Assembly: GCA_023395675.1 (NCBI GenBank)
Contig: JAEWYL010000076.1
Span: 1 to 26,080 of the forward strand
DNA: 26,080 nt
Reading direction: 5' to 3'
Source: Chloroflexota bacterium
GTDB taxonomy: Bacteria > Chloroflexota > Anaerolineae > Anaerolineales > UBA4823
The position numbers were made by a program, and so were the translations under genes. Shown here one piece after another: positions 1 to 6,936 of this stretch. The notes beneath the pieces were generated by a model, which saw only the letters and a program-made list of their open reading frames with translations, ran no database searches and had not been told where the DNA came from. The first letter of the stretch is position 1. The number at the start of each line of letters is the position of its first letter.

Positions 1-99
1 GTAGCGGATACCGATTATCGCTGCTCCGACCACGACCCGCTCTTCGCCCGGTTCCACAGCCCCGCCCACCGGCTGTATCTGCCCATTCTCGGGCGGTGA
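1..99 (+). CDS. C-terminal end of an endonuclease/exonuclease/phosphatase-like secreted protein (partial)
   Basis: Only the last 32 codons are present, reading in frame from base 1 to the TGA at 97-99. The string CSDHDPLFARF resembles the SDHDP motif near the end of the endonuclease/exonuclease/phosphatase fold, where the Asp-His pair takes part in metal-dependent phosphodiester cleavage. The final residues HRLYLPILGR resemble the short YLPxxxR tail found at the C terminus of many extracellular Chloroflexota proteins, so secretion is inferred. No start, signal peptide or other domain can be seen. The family call rests on one motif. Confidence 0.55.
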   Translation, partial: VADTDYRCSDHDPLFARFHSPAHRLYLPILGR

Positions 100-162
100 A
101 CCTCTCACGCCCTGCAAAGGGCAGAGCGCCAGGAATCTTATTGAGCTCTTATATCGCACAGG

Positions 163-191
163 TTGACAAGCACCCGTTCATGCGGTATCCT
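163..191 (+). promoter_or_regulatory. Sigma-70-type promoter of the SRP RNA
   Basis: A perfect -35 box TTGACA (163-168) is followed by a 17-base spacer and TATCCT (186-191), which matches four of six -10 consensus bases. The predicted start is near 198, where the first helix strand of the SRP RNA begins. This is one of the best promoters in the window, as expected for a constitutive RNA gene. Confidence 0.7.
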
Positions 192-197
192 TCCCCC

Positions 198-314
198 CGT
201 GTCCGGATGGGTCCGGCGCGGCAGATACCCCCGAACCCCGCCAGGTCCGAGTGGAAGCAACGGTAAGGAGGTCGCTCTGGGTGCCGCCGGGTTGCCTGTC
301 CGGACATTGCTTTT
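198..314 (+). ncRNA. ffs: Signal recognition particle RNA, small bacterial 4.5S type
   Basis: This RNA would be the scaffold of the signal recognition particle: it binds Ffh and targets nascent membrane proteins to FtsY. The apical core is readable at 243-260: AGG, UCC, tetraloop, GGA, AGCAA, followed by CGGUAAGG. That matches the conserved symmetric loop (AGG opposite AGCAG/AGCAA) around helix 8. It is preceded by GAACCCCGCC, a typical flank of short SRP RNAs. The ends close by perfect pairing of 200-207 with 299-306, and 211-224 can pair imperfectly with about 281-296. A T-rich stretch follows at 311-325 and would terminate transcription. At about 115 nt it fits the small class without an Alu domain. 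The tetraloop reads GAGU (249-252) instead of the usual GGAA. The exact ends are inferred from promoter and helix. Confidence 0.85.
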
Positions 315-354
315 CCCCCTTTTTTATCCCCCGGTTCACCGCATTAATCAGAAA

Positions 355-386
355 CAGAAGCGCAGGACAACAGTCCTGCGCTTCTG
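355..386. terminator. Hairpin terminator between convergent SRP RNA and DUF5667 gene
   Basis: A perfect 14-bp inverted repeat (355-368 with 373-386) has a 4-base loop, AACA. It lies between the SRP RNA (plus) and the stop of the minus-strand gene at 444. On the minus strand it is followed by TTTCTGATT, a weak U-tract. It most likely ends the sigma/DUF5667 transcript and may block read-through both ways. Confidence 0.6.
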
Positions 387-443
387 TTAGTGATCCGGGC
401 GGCTTCAGGCCGCGGCGGGAAATGGGCCCGTTGCAGAGTTGCC

Positions 444-1874
444 TCAGGGGCTGGGCGTGGGTTTTTCGGGCGGTCCGGGCGGGCGGGTCGGCTTTTCAGG
501 AGGCCGGATCTCACGCGTGGGCTCTGGTACTTCGGTCGGCTCAGGCTCCTCGGTCGGTTTGGGCTCTTTGGTTGGCCTGGGCTCTTCAGTCGGCTCAGGT
601 TCTTCGGTGGGCGCCGGTTTCTCAGTGGGTTCAGGCGCGCTGGTGGGTTTGGGCTTTTGGGTAGGCTCAGGCCTGTCGGTGGGTTTGGGCGCCTGCGTGG
701 GCTCAGGCGCGCTGGTCGGTTTGGGCTTCGGAGTAGGCTGGCCGCTCTCGGTCGGCTCAGGCTCCTCGGTCGGTTCGGCTTTTTCGGTCGGTCTCACCCG
801 CCGGGTCGGATACTGCGTCGGGACGATGGTTCCGGTCGAGATTTCAGGACCGCTGGAATCCGGTGTGGGTTCCTGGCTCTGGGTAGGGGTGGCTGCTTGA
901 GAGGGAGGAGGCGCAGTCCCTCCGGTGAGGGGGATGCTCGGGGTGAGGGTCCCAAACTGGATTGCCGGGAAGGCCGGGGATGCATGGATATCCGCTGGAG
1001 TGAGGGTGGGGGTGGCGGTCGGCTGTCTGGATAGGTCCAGCAGATCGAACTTGCTCAGAAAGGCCGCCGCCCCCATCAACTCGACTTCGGCTGCCTCAAC
1101 GGCCCTTACAACCTCGATTCGGATATCATCCGGGATATCGCCGGCAAGTGAAAGGATCACCAGCTTCTGCCGGTTCAGCGTCTCATTCAATGAATCTGTC
1201 AGGATCATCACCCGGTCCGGGTCGGTGAAATCCGAGGCCTGGATCATCGCTGCCGCCAGGATCATGTTTTTTTCGTACCGGCGGGCTGTTTCCGGTATCA
1301 GGACGTACTCCCCCTTCGCTGAAAGCTCCTGGATCTCTTTCAGGCGCTGACCGGCGAACCTGAGATAGAGGTGGGCATCCGCTTCCTCTCCGAAGGTGAA
1401 GGCGAGCTGCGCCTGTTCCGCCGCCAGCTTAACCGGGTAGAGGCTTTGCCCGGGCAGGGCGCTTTCGGAAGCCAGCGCGGCCCCTCCGGCTCCGGCGATC
1501 ACGAACAGAACCAGCACCAGGGCGGTGGCCAGAGCGCGGCCCATACCCTGCCGGTTTAAGAGCAGCTGCAGCGCTCCCCGGATCCCCCCGGCGCTGGGAG
1601 GAGGCGGGACGGGCTGCAGCGCCTGCTCCCTCTGGATGCGCTCAACCAGCCGCTGCCTGGAACCGGGGATGAAGCCGGGAAGCGGGTCAAACATCCCCAC
1701 CTGTTGGGAGAGCCAGGCGGCTGCTTCGAGACTGGGACGAAGATGATCTGCCTGGTCGGGGAAGCGCAGCAGTATGGTCTGAGGACCATCCTGGCTGAGC
1801 CGCAGGTCTTCCAGGCAAACATCCAGCAGTTGATCAAGTTGTTCGGGGTTGTTTGCCATTTCTTTGTCTATCAC
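444..1874 (-). CDS. DUF5667-type single-pass membrane protein with long Pro/Thr/Glu repeat tail, partner of an ECF sigma factor
   Basis: This 476-residue protein lies directly downstream of an ECF sigma factor gene, so a role as cognate regulator or sensor is inferred. Residues 1-110 are a cytoplasmic, Leu-rich region. One membrane helix lies at about 113-135 (ALVLVLFVIAGAGGAAL). Next comes a DUF5667-like helical segment at about 136-270, with the family-typical opening ALPGQSLYPVKLAAEQ. From about 285 to the end the chain is low complexity, with Thr-Pro repeats turning into EPTEEPEPTE-like units rich in Pro, Thr, Glu and Lys, suited to spanning the cell wall. The start is uncertain: GTG at 1874 gives MIDKEMANN, while ATG at 1859 would remove five residues; neither has a strong ribosome site. 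A zinc-finger anti-sigma domain is not visible, so calling it an anti-sigma factor would go beyond the sequence. Confidence 0.8.
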   Translation of the reverse strand: MIDKEMANNPEQLDQLLDVCLEDLRLSQDGPQTILLRFPDQADHLRPSLEAAAWLSQQVGMFDPLPGFIPGSRQRLVERIQREQALQPVPPPPSAGGIRGALQLLLNRQGMGRALATALVLVLFVIAGAGGAALASESALPGQSLYPVKLAAEQAQLAFTFGEEADAHLYLRFAGQRLKEIQELSAKGEYVLIPETARRYEKNMILAAAMIQASDFTDPDRVMILTDSLNETLNRQKLVILSLAGDIPDDIRIEVVRAVEAAEVELMGAAAFLSKFDLLDLSRQPTATPTLTPADIHASPAFPAIQFGTLTPSIPLTGGTAPPPSQAATPTQSQEPTPDSSGPEISTGTIVPTQYPTRRVRPTEKAEPTEEPEPTESGQPTPKPKPTSAPEPTQAPKPTDRPEPTQKPKPTSAPEPTEKPAPTEEPEPTEEPRPTKEPKPTEEPEPTEVPEPTREIRPPEKPTRPPGPPEKPTPSP

Positions 1875-1922
1875 AACGATCCCAGGTAGCAGGGGAGCAC
1901 AGCCTCTGGTCGAGAATTTCCA

Positions 1923-2480
1923 TCATCGGGTCTTCTCCAGCAGCGAGCGCAGCGCGTTCAAGGCGCGATGCTGCAGCACACGGATCGCCCCGGCAGAGCG
2001 GCCCATCACTTTTGCCGTCTCCTCCGGTGAAAGCTCGCTCAAAAATCGCAGCGCCAGGACTGTCCGGTAGTCGTGCCGGAGCTTTTCTAGGACCTGCCTG
2101 ACCTCCTGGTGCTCCAGGTTGGTGATGACGACCTCGACAGGACTGGGTTTGCCATCCCGCAGGCTGATCTCTTCAATGGATGCCTGGTGCTTGTGCTGCG
2201 CAGCGCGCCGGTAGTGATCTATGATCGCATTGCGGGCAATCCGAAAGAGCAGGGCGATAAACGGGACTCCCTGGTCCTCATAACCGGGAAGCGCACGCCA
2301 GGCCCGGAAAAAGACTTCCTCCGTAAGATCCTCGGCATCCAGACGGTTGTCGACATGAGCATAAACATAACGGAAAATGGACGGGGCATGCTGCTCGTAC
2401 AGCTCGCCAAATGCCTCGGCATCGCCGTCTTGCGCTTTTCTTAGAAGTAGATTGTCATCAACTTGGTTCAAGTTGGACAT
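1923..2480 (-). CDS. ECF-type RNA polymerase sigma factor
   Basis: This 185-residue protein has the two-domain layout of extracytoplasmic-function sigma-70 factors. Region 2 is at about 25-95 (LYEQHAPSIFRYVYAHV, then DAEDLTEEVFFRAWRAL and FRIARNAIIDHYRR). Region 4 is at about 130-180 (LRHDYRTVLALRFLSELSPEETAKVMGRSAGAIRVLQHRAL), with the helix-turn-helix SPEETAKVMGRSAGAIRV. It would direct RNA polymerase to a small stress or envelope regulon. The membrane protein gene follows 48 bases downstream on the same strand, the usual sigma plus regulator arrangement. The ATG at 2480 has only a weak upstream GGTGA. The leader contains the palindrome AATTCTAAGAATT (2533-2545), which could be an operator. 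The target regulon cannot be read here. Confidence 0.92.
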   Translation of the reverse strand: MSNLNQVDDNLLLRKAQDGDAEAFGELYEQHAPSIFRYVYAHVDNRLDAEDLTEEVFFRAWRALPGYEDQGVPFIALLFRIARNAIIDHYRRAAQHKHQASIEEISLRDGKPSPVEVVITNLEHQEVRQVLEKLRHDYRTVLALRFLSELSPEETAKVMGRSAGAIRVLQHRALNALRSLLEKTR

Positions 2481-3122
2481 CTAATTCACCGTATAAAACG
2501 TGAGCCCGAAAATTCTGTTACGAGCAGAGAAAAATTCTAAGAATTACAGTGAAAGTGGCCCTGGCGCCTGCCAGAGAACCTTCGAAACGTTTATTCTAGC
2601 ACTTAACGTAGTGCTGAGTGGTTTTCGCGCCTGATTTCGGAGTTTGATTTTCTGAGTGATTATGGGGCTCAGCCTCACACTCACACAGAAAACTGATCCT
2701 CCGGATCTGGCGAAAGAACCACTTCGCTGAAATCCAACCGGCCGGGCGCACGAAAGGTGTTTTAACGGGGGTATGGTGCGGGCGGCGGAGCCTGCGTCAG
2801 GCTGCTGCCCGCACCATACCCCTGCTAATCAAGATTTGGGTGCTCTCATCTCGCCGGTAGGCTGGAGTGGTTTTTTCTGCGGCGTTGAGTTCATTTCAAG
2901 CTAAGAGTACTCCCGCCAGGAAATTTCGAAAGTTTGGGGGAGCACGCAGAGTTCCCATAGCCCTCAGGCCGGTTTTTTCTGGGTTTGTCGTGCGAGAATA
3001 ATAACGCGCGTCCTTCGTTATCATAACAGAGATTACGGCAACTTTCGGTATAAAAAAAAGAAATTCCTGAGAATAACCGGGGCAGGCTGCAGGGAGCGGG
3101 CGGAACGAGCCTTCACGCGGAG
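2481..3122. other. Divergent intergenic region of 642 bases, no gene seen
   Basis: This separates the sigma factor (minus) from the flippase (plus), so two promoters must lie here, although no full consensus promoter could be assigned. Visible structure: the palindrome AATTCTAAGAATT at 2533-2545; a 6-bp inverted repeat AGCACT/AGTGCT at 2598-2615; the large hairpin at 2768-2822 (separate entry); and TATAAA near 3047. No convincing ORF, tRNA or other RNA gene was found. Confidence 0.6.
2768..2822. repeat. Large two-stage palindrome between divergent genes
   Basis: A perfect 16-bp outer stem (2768-2783 with 2807-2822) encloses an inner 6-bp stem AGCCTG/CAGGCT (2789-2794 with 2798-2803) with a CGT loop. 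No T-run follows on either strand, and neither neighbouring gene ends here, so an intrinsic terminator is unlikely. It may be a REP- or MITE-like palindromic unit or a structured regulatory element. Confidence 0.7.
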
Positions 3123-4484
3123 GTGCGGCGAAATTCTGATAGAATTCTGGTCTGCATGAAATCTCCCCGGTCCGCCTTGAATCAAATCTCTGGAAAGCTT
3201 ATGGCAGCCTGGCCTCTGTCGCTCCTTTCCGGTGCGGCAGCCCGGGACGGGTTTTGGGCCGCTTTCGACCAGGGATCTATCAGCGCCGCCAATTTCCTGG
3301 CGACCATCCTCATCGCGCGCAGTTCAACCCCGGCTGATCTGGGAATCTACGGGGTCGGATTCACCGCCCTGCACCTGGCCCGAGCGGTGCAGGATGGGCT
3401 GGTCGTTCAGCCGGTGAGTGTGATTGGGGCCACTCTGCCGCCCGAGGACGGCCGGCGCTATATCACCAGCACCGGCCTGATCCAGCTCCTTTTAGCCTGC
3501 CTCTCCTCTCTGGTGGTCGCAGTTTGCGGGGCGGTGGTCCTGGACCTGGGGAACGATATGGCCGGGGCCGTCCTGTTGGCGCTCCCTTTTAGTTTTTTCT
3601 CCTGGCAGCTGCAGGAATATCTCCGCCGCCTGCTCTACCTGCGGGGTTCTGTTTTCAGCGCAGTCCTGAACACTGCCCTGGCAAATGTGATCCGCCTGGC
3701 CTTTATGGCTTTCCTGGCCTTGCAGGGACGGCTGACGGGTCCGGATGGGCTGGATGCGATCGCCTGGGGCTCGCTGGCTGCCCTGGCGCCGGGTCTCTGG
3801 GCGACGCGCCGGTTCTGGTCCGCCCGGCCTTTCAACCTGTGGGAGACCTGGAAGCGCAACTGGGGCTTCGGGCGCTGGATCCTGGGCAGTTCCCTGGCTA
3901 ACTGGTCTGCCGTTGAGTTCTACCCGGTGCTGACCGCCGGGATGGTGAGCTTCTCCGCAGCCGGCGCGTACCGGGCCCTGCAGAATCTGGTCGCCCCGGT
4001 GCACCTGCTCCTGCGCGCCACCGATACCTTTCTCACTCCCCGGGCGGCCCGGCTCTACCATGAGAATGGCAGGCGGTCGTTGACGAGGGCGCTGCGCCTG
4101 ACCTATCTTTTCGCCGGGATTCCAATATTCAGCCTGCTGGGCCTGGCAGTGCTTTTTCCTGTCCCTCTGCTGCGCTCGCTGTATGGGGAGACGTACGTGC
4201 CTTACAGCCGGGGCATCCTGCTCATGGCCTTCTTCTATGCCCTGATGTATGCCTACTGGCCCTTGCAGACCGCATTTAAAGCCGTGCGCTTTTCCATGCC
4301 AATTTTCGCCGCCAACCTGGCTGCTACACTGGTAATGTTTACAGCGGGGCTGTGGGCCATCCAGCAGTGGGGCGTGTATGGGACCATCGCCGGGCAGGCG
4401 ATGAACGCATTGGTTTTAAATATCGTCCTCTGGGGAGTGTGGCTGCTGTCCCGGCGGATGAAGCAGCCTTCGTCTGCTTCGTGA
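3123..4484 (+). CDS. Polysaccharide flippase (MATE/Wzx-like, oligosaccharide exporter superfamily)
   Basis: This integral membrane protein of up to 453 residues probably moves lipid-linked sugars across the cytoplasmic membrane. The chain has a dozen or more hydrophobic segments. It starts with AAFDQGSISAANFLATILIARSSTPADLGIYGVGF, typical of helix 1-2 in Wzx/RfbX-like flippases, where an early FDQ/NF segment is followed by LGxYG. The sugar transferase gene on the opposite strand overlaps the 3' end by 69 bases. The start is ambiguous. GTG at 3123 is the longest and has GGAG immediately upstream, too close for a good site. ATG at 3156 has little upstream. ATG at 3201 has GGAAAG three bases before it. 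The substrate cannot be deduced. Confidence 0.82.
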   Translation: MRRNSDRILVCMKSPRSALNQISGKLMAAWPLSLLSGAAARDGFWAAFDQGSISAANFLATILIARSSTPADLGIYGVGFTALHLARAVQDGLVVQPVSVIGATLPPEDGRRYITSTGLIQLLLACLSSLVVAVCGAVVLDLGNDMAGAVLLALPFSFFSWQLQEYLRRLLYLRGSVFSAVLNTALANVIRLAFMAFLALQGRLTGPDGLDAIAWGSLAALAPGLWATRRFWSARPFNLWETWKRNWGFGRWILGSSLANWSAVEFYPVLTAGMVSFSAAGAYRALQNLVAPVHLLLRATDTFLTPRAARLYHENGRRSLTRALRLTYLFAGIPIFSLLGLAVLFPVPLLRSLYGETYVPYSRGILLMAFFYALMYAYWPLQTAFKAVRFSMPIFAANLAATLVMFTAGLWAIQQWGVYGTIAGQAMNALVLNIVLWGVWLLSRRMKQPSSAS

Positions 4485-5621
4485 TCGGGGGCTCCGCCGC
4501 TTTCCTGGCCTGGCGCTGTGCAGGAGCGCCCGGGGCAGGCGCCCTTTCCAATCCCTCTGCCAGCGGAACCAGAAAGCGATCAGACAGGCGAGCAGCAGCA
4601 ATTTCAGGTCAAAACCCGGGCTTGCGTGCCGGATATATAAACGGTCGAAGCGCAGTTTCTGCCCGGGCGTGAGATAGTAATCGCCTGCCACCTGGGCCAG
4701 CCCCGAAAGGCCGGGAAGAACCGTGTGCCGGTAGGCGTAGGCGGGGTTTTGCTGGAGATACCCATGCACCAGGACCGTGCGCTGCGGCCGCGGGCCTACA
4801 AAGCTCATTTCGCCGCGCAGGATGTTGATCAGTTGGGGCAGCTCATCCAGCGCGGATTTGCGCAAAAACCGCCCGCAGACCAGCACCCGGGGATCGTGCT
4901 CGTCCGCCATGACCGGCCCCGTCCCGGTCTCGGCCCCCCGGATCATCGTGCGAAACTTGAACTGCCGGAAATTCATCCCGCTCTTACCGGTCGAATTCTT
5001 GATGAAGAAAACCGGCCCTGGGTCCTCCAGCCAGATCAACAGTGCACAGGTCAAAAAGATGGGGCCGGTGAGCACCAGCCCGAGCAGAGCCAGGCCAGGG
5101 TAGAGCAGCCGGCGGGATACCGCTTCTTGCTGCACTGGCCCGAGAACATCCCGGTGCTTCTGCTGCACCTCGGCCCGGATCTGCGGCGAGGGGGGAGCGT
5201 TATCCTCCCACAGCCCCTCATCCAGCCCGGTGACCAGCAGTCCGCCGCAGAAAGCGCCCGCCGCGCTCAGCCCAAGGGCAGCCGGGCTGACCTGCGGCAG
5301 GCCCGGGATGGCGAGCATCAGCCCCGCGGCGCAGAATGGAGCCCCTGCCGGAACCAGGAAGGCCAGCCGGATATCCCAGGGTTCCTTGAGCAGATTGAAG
5401 GCAAAGAGCCGCGCTAAGACAGCCGTCAGCCCGGCATTCAGAGCAAACAGGGAGAGGGCCTGTTCCCAGTTCTCGGTCTTGAAGGGGGATATTCTCTGAG
5501 CGTAGAGCCAGGCGATGAAGAGAATAACCACACCGCTCTCAACCGCTGTGATGGTTCTCCCTGCCCACTGCCAACCGGTCTGGCCAATTCGCGTAGTGGA
5601 TCGAAGCTGGTTCTTGGCCAT
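4416..5621 (-). CDS. Polyprenyl-phosphate sugar-1-phosphate transferase (bacterial sugar transferase family)
   Basis: This 401-residue enzyme would start a lipid-linked glycan by moving a hexose-1-phosphate from a nucleotide sugar to undecaprenyl phosphate. The N-terminal half (about 20-135) has four or so membrane segments. The catalytic bacterial sugar transferase domain starts near 170: a membrane segment (175-198), DPGPVFF (200-206), FKFRTM (221-226), DELPQ with its Asp-Glu pair (259-263) and SFVGPRP (273-279). After about 350 the chain becomes a very basic tail (RRSPRSRSRRR) that is unusual for the family. This tail runs into the convergent flippase gene, overlapping it over 4416-4484. 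The ATG at 5621 lacks a close ribosome site; a TATAAT box lies only nine bases upstream, so a leaderless message is possible. The sugar specificity is unknown. Confidence 0.9.
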   Translation of the reverse strand: MAKNQLRSTTRIGQTGWQWAGRTITAVESGVVILFIAWLYAQRISPFKTENWEQALSLFALNAGLTAVLARLFAFNLLKEPWDIRLAFLVPAGAPFCAAGLMLAIPGLPQVSPAALGLSAAGAFCGGLLVTGLDEGLWEDNAPPSPQIRAEVQQKHRDVLGPVQQEAVSRRLLYPGLALLGLVLTGPIFLTCALLIWLEDPGPVFFIKNSTGKSGMNFRQFKFRTMIRGAETGTGPVMADEHDPRVLVCGRFLRKSALDELPQLINILRGEMSFVGPRPQRTVLVHGYLQQNPAYAYRHTVLPGLSGLAQVAGDYYLTPGQKLRFDRLYIRHASPGFDLKLLLLACLIAFWFRWQRDWKGRLPRALLHSARPGKRRSPRSRSRRRLLHPPGQQPHSPEDDI

Positions 5622-5629
5622 ATGCTTCG

Positions 5630-5656
5630 ATTATACTCCTAACAAAGTCTTTTCAA
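5630..5656 (-). promoter_or_regulatory. Candidate promoter of the sugar transferase
   Basis: On the minus strand a perfect TATAAT (5630-5635) is preceded by TTGAAA (5651-5656) with a 15-base spacer, shorter than the optimal 17. The predicted start would fall within a few bases of the ATG at 5621, implying a very short or absent leader. Confidence 0.45.
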
Positions 5657-5718
5657 TTAGGCTGCTGGCGGCTCCACTGCGCGCGCTCAGGTCCGGGACG
5701 CCGCCTTTACCCCGGTGA

Positions 5719-5724
5719 TATAAT
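5719..5724 (+). promoter_or_regulatory. Candidate -10 box of the LCP ligase gene
   Basis: A perfect TATAAT lies 40 bases upstream of the ATG at 5764, in the short divergent region shared with the sugar transferase. No recognisable -35 box lies at the right distance. Confidence 0.35.
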
Positions 5725-5763
5725 CCTCAAAGTTAACGTTGTGAAATCAAGCCACCTGAAAGA

Positions 5764-6936
5764 ATGGAGCGGCGCGTGCGCAAGTTTTTCCTCATCCTGG
5801 TTGGTTCTATACTTCTCCTCCTGACTGCGGCTGGTCTGCTCTTTTATCCGCAAATCAAGCAGCGCTGGGAGACGCCCCTGGGCCCCGGCCTGGAGCTGCC
5901 CTCCCGCACGCCCGTGCAGGCTGCTGCGCTGCCGCCCTCCACGAACGCTCCGAAGGCGACGATCTTCCCGCAGGAGGACCTGGAGACAGAAGAACCGGAT
6001 GCTTCTGAGCAGCCCTTCTCCCTGTTCACGCAGACCCCGGCTTCCACCGCGACGCCCGCCCCGCTCTGCGGCGGTCCGCCGGTGACCACCGTGCTGGGCA
6101 TCGGCGCCGACAGCGGCATTGATTACCGCTACGGGCTGGCCGACGTGATCCGCATTGTGCGGGTGGACTTTGTCACCCCGAAGGTGTCCGTGCTGTCCAT
6201 CCCTCGCGACCTGTGGGTCGAAATCCCGGGGATCGAGGATCACGATATCACCCACGGAAAGTTGAACCAGGCGTATTTTTACGGCGGCGAGGGGATGGGA
6301 TATTACGATGGTCCGGGCGCGGGGCCTGGGCTGCTGGCCCGCACGCTGGACCAGAATTTTGGCCTGGCGGTTGACCACTACGGGGCCGTGAACATGCAGA
6401 CCTTCGTGAAGATGGTGGATGCGGTGGGCGGCATTGACCTCTACCTGCCGAACGACGTGGACGGCAGCCCGGTGGACGAGCGGACCATCGATCTGGGCTA
6501 CTTTAACGCCGGGAACCAGCATCTCTCGGGAGAGGCCGCGCTGCGCCTGGCGCGCATCCGCAAACGCTACAATGACTTCACCCGCATGGACCACCAGAAT
6601 ATGGTGCTCTGCGCGCTGAAAGAGAAGCTGCTCTCCCCTTCGGTGCTTCCCAGGATCCCCGCCATCATCTCCTCTTTCCAGGGGTCTATCCTCACCGATC
6701 TCAGTCCCGAGCAGATTGGACAGATGGCCTGCCTGCTGCCGCACCTGGAGCGCGAGAACTTGCTCTTTACCAGCCTGCCCGATGACCTGTTCAGCCCCGG
6801 GCGGGTGATGAGCCCGCAGTTAGGGAAGACCACCTTCGTGCTCGAGGCTGATTTTTCGGAGATCCGCGACTACGTGAACCGTTTTGTGGCGGGCGAATGG
6901 CCTACGGAACCCTCCGAGGAGACCAGCTGTCCATGA
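5764..6936 (+). CDS. LytR-CpsA-Psr (LCP) family cell-wall glycopolymer ligase
   Basis: This 390-residue protein is anchored by one N-terminal membrane helix (about 7-27), with a Pro/Thr-rich linker to about 98. The LCP domain then runs to about 300. It opens with VTTVLGIGAD, continues with ADVIRIVRVD and VSVLSIPRDLWVEIPG (the Arg-Asp pair of the pyrophosphate and lipid site), and includes GKLNQAYFYGG, VDHYGAVNMQTFVKMVDAVGGIDLYLP and RLARIRKRYNDFTRMDHQ. The family transfers glycopolymers from polyprenyl carriers to peptidoglycan outside the cell, which fits the adjacent sugar transferase and flippase. GTG at 5776, preceded by GGAG, is an alternative start. The TGA overlaps the ATG of rsmA (ATGA), so the two are probably translated together. 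Confidence 0.92.
   Translation: MERRVRKFFLILVGSILLLLTAAGLLFYPQIKQRWETPLGPGLELPSRTPVQAAALPPSTNAPKATIFPQEDLETEEPDASEQPFSLFTQTPASTATPAPLCGGPPVTTVLGIGADSGIDYRYGLADVIRIVRVDFVTPKVSVLSIPRDLWVEIPGIEDHDITHGKLNQAYFYGGEGMGYYDGPGAGPGLLARTLDQNFGLAVDHYGAVNMQTFVKMVDAVGGIDLYLPNDVDGSPVDERTIDLGYFNAGNQHLSGEAALRLARIRKRYNDFTRMDHQNMVLCALKEKLLSPSVLPRIPAIISSFQGSILTDLSPEQIGQMACLLPHLERENLLFTSLPDDLFSPGRVMSPQLGKTTFVLEADFSEIRDYVNRFVAGEWPTEPSEETSCP

Noticed and set aside
163..664. Overlapping plus-strand ORFs of 75 and 137 codons
   Set aside because: They cover the SRP RNA, the hairpin and the antisense of the DUF5667 repeat tail; no family resemblance.
439..900. 153-residue plus-strand ORF rich in Gly, Ser and Val repeats
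   Set aside because: It is the exact antisense of the Pro/Thr/Glu repeats of the DUF5667 protein; the apparent repeats are inherited from it.
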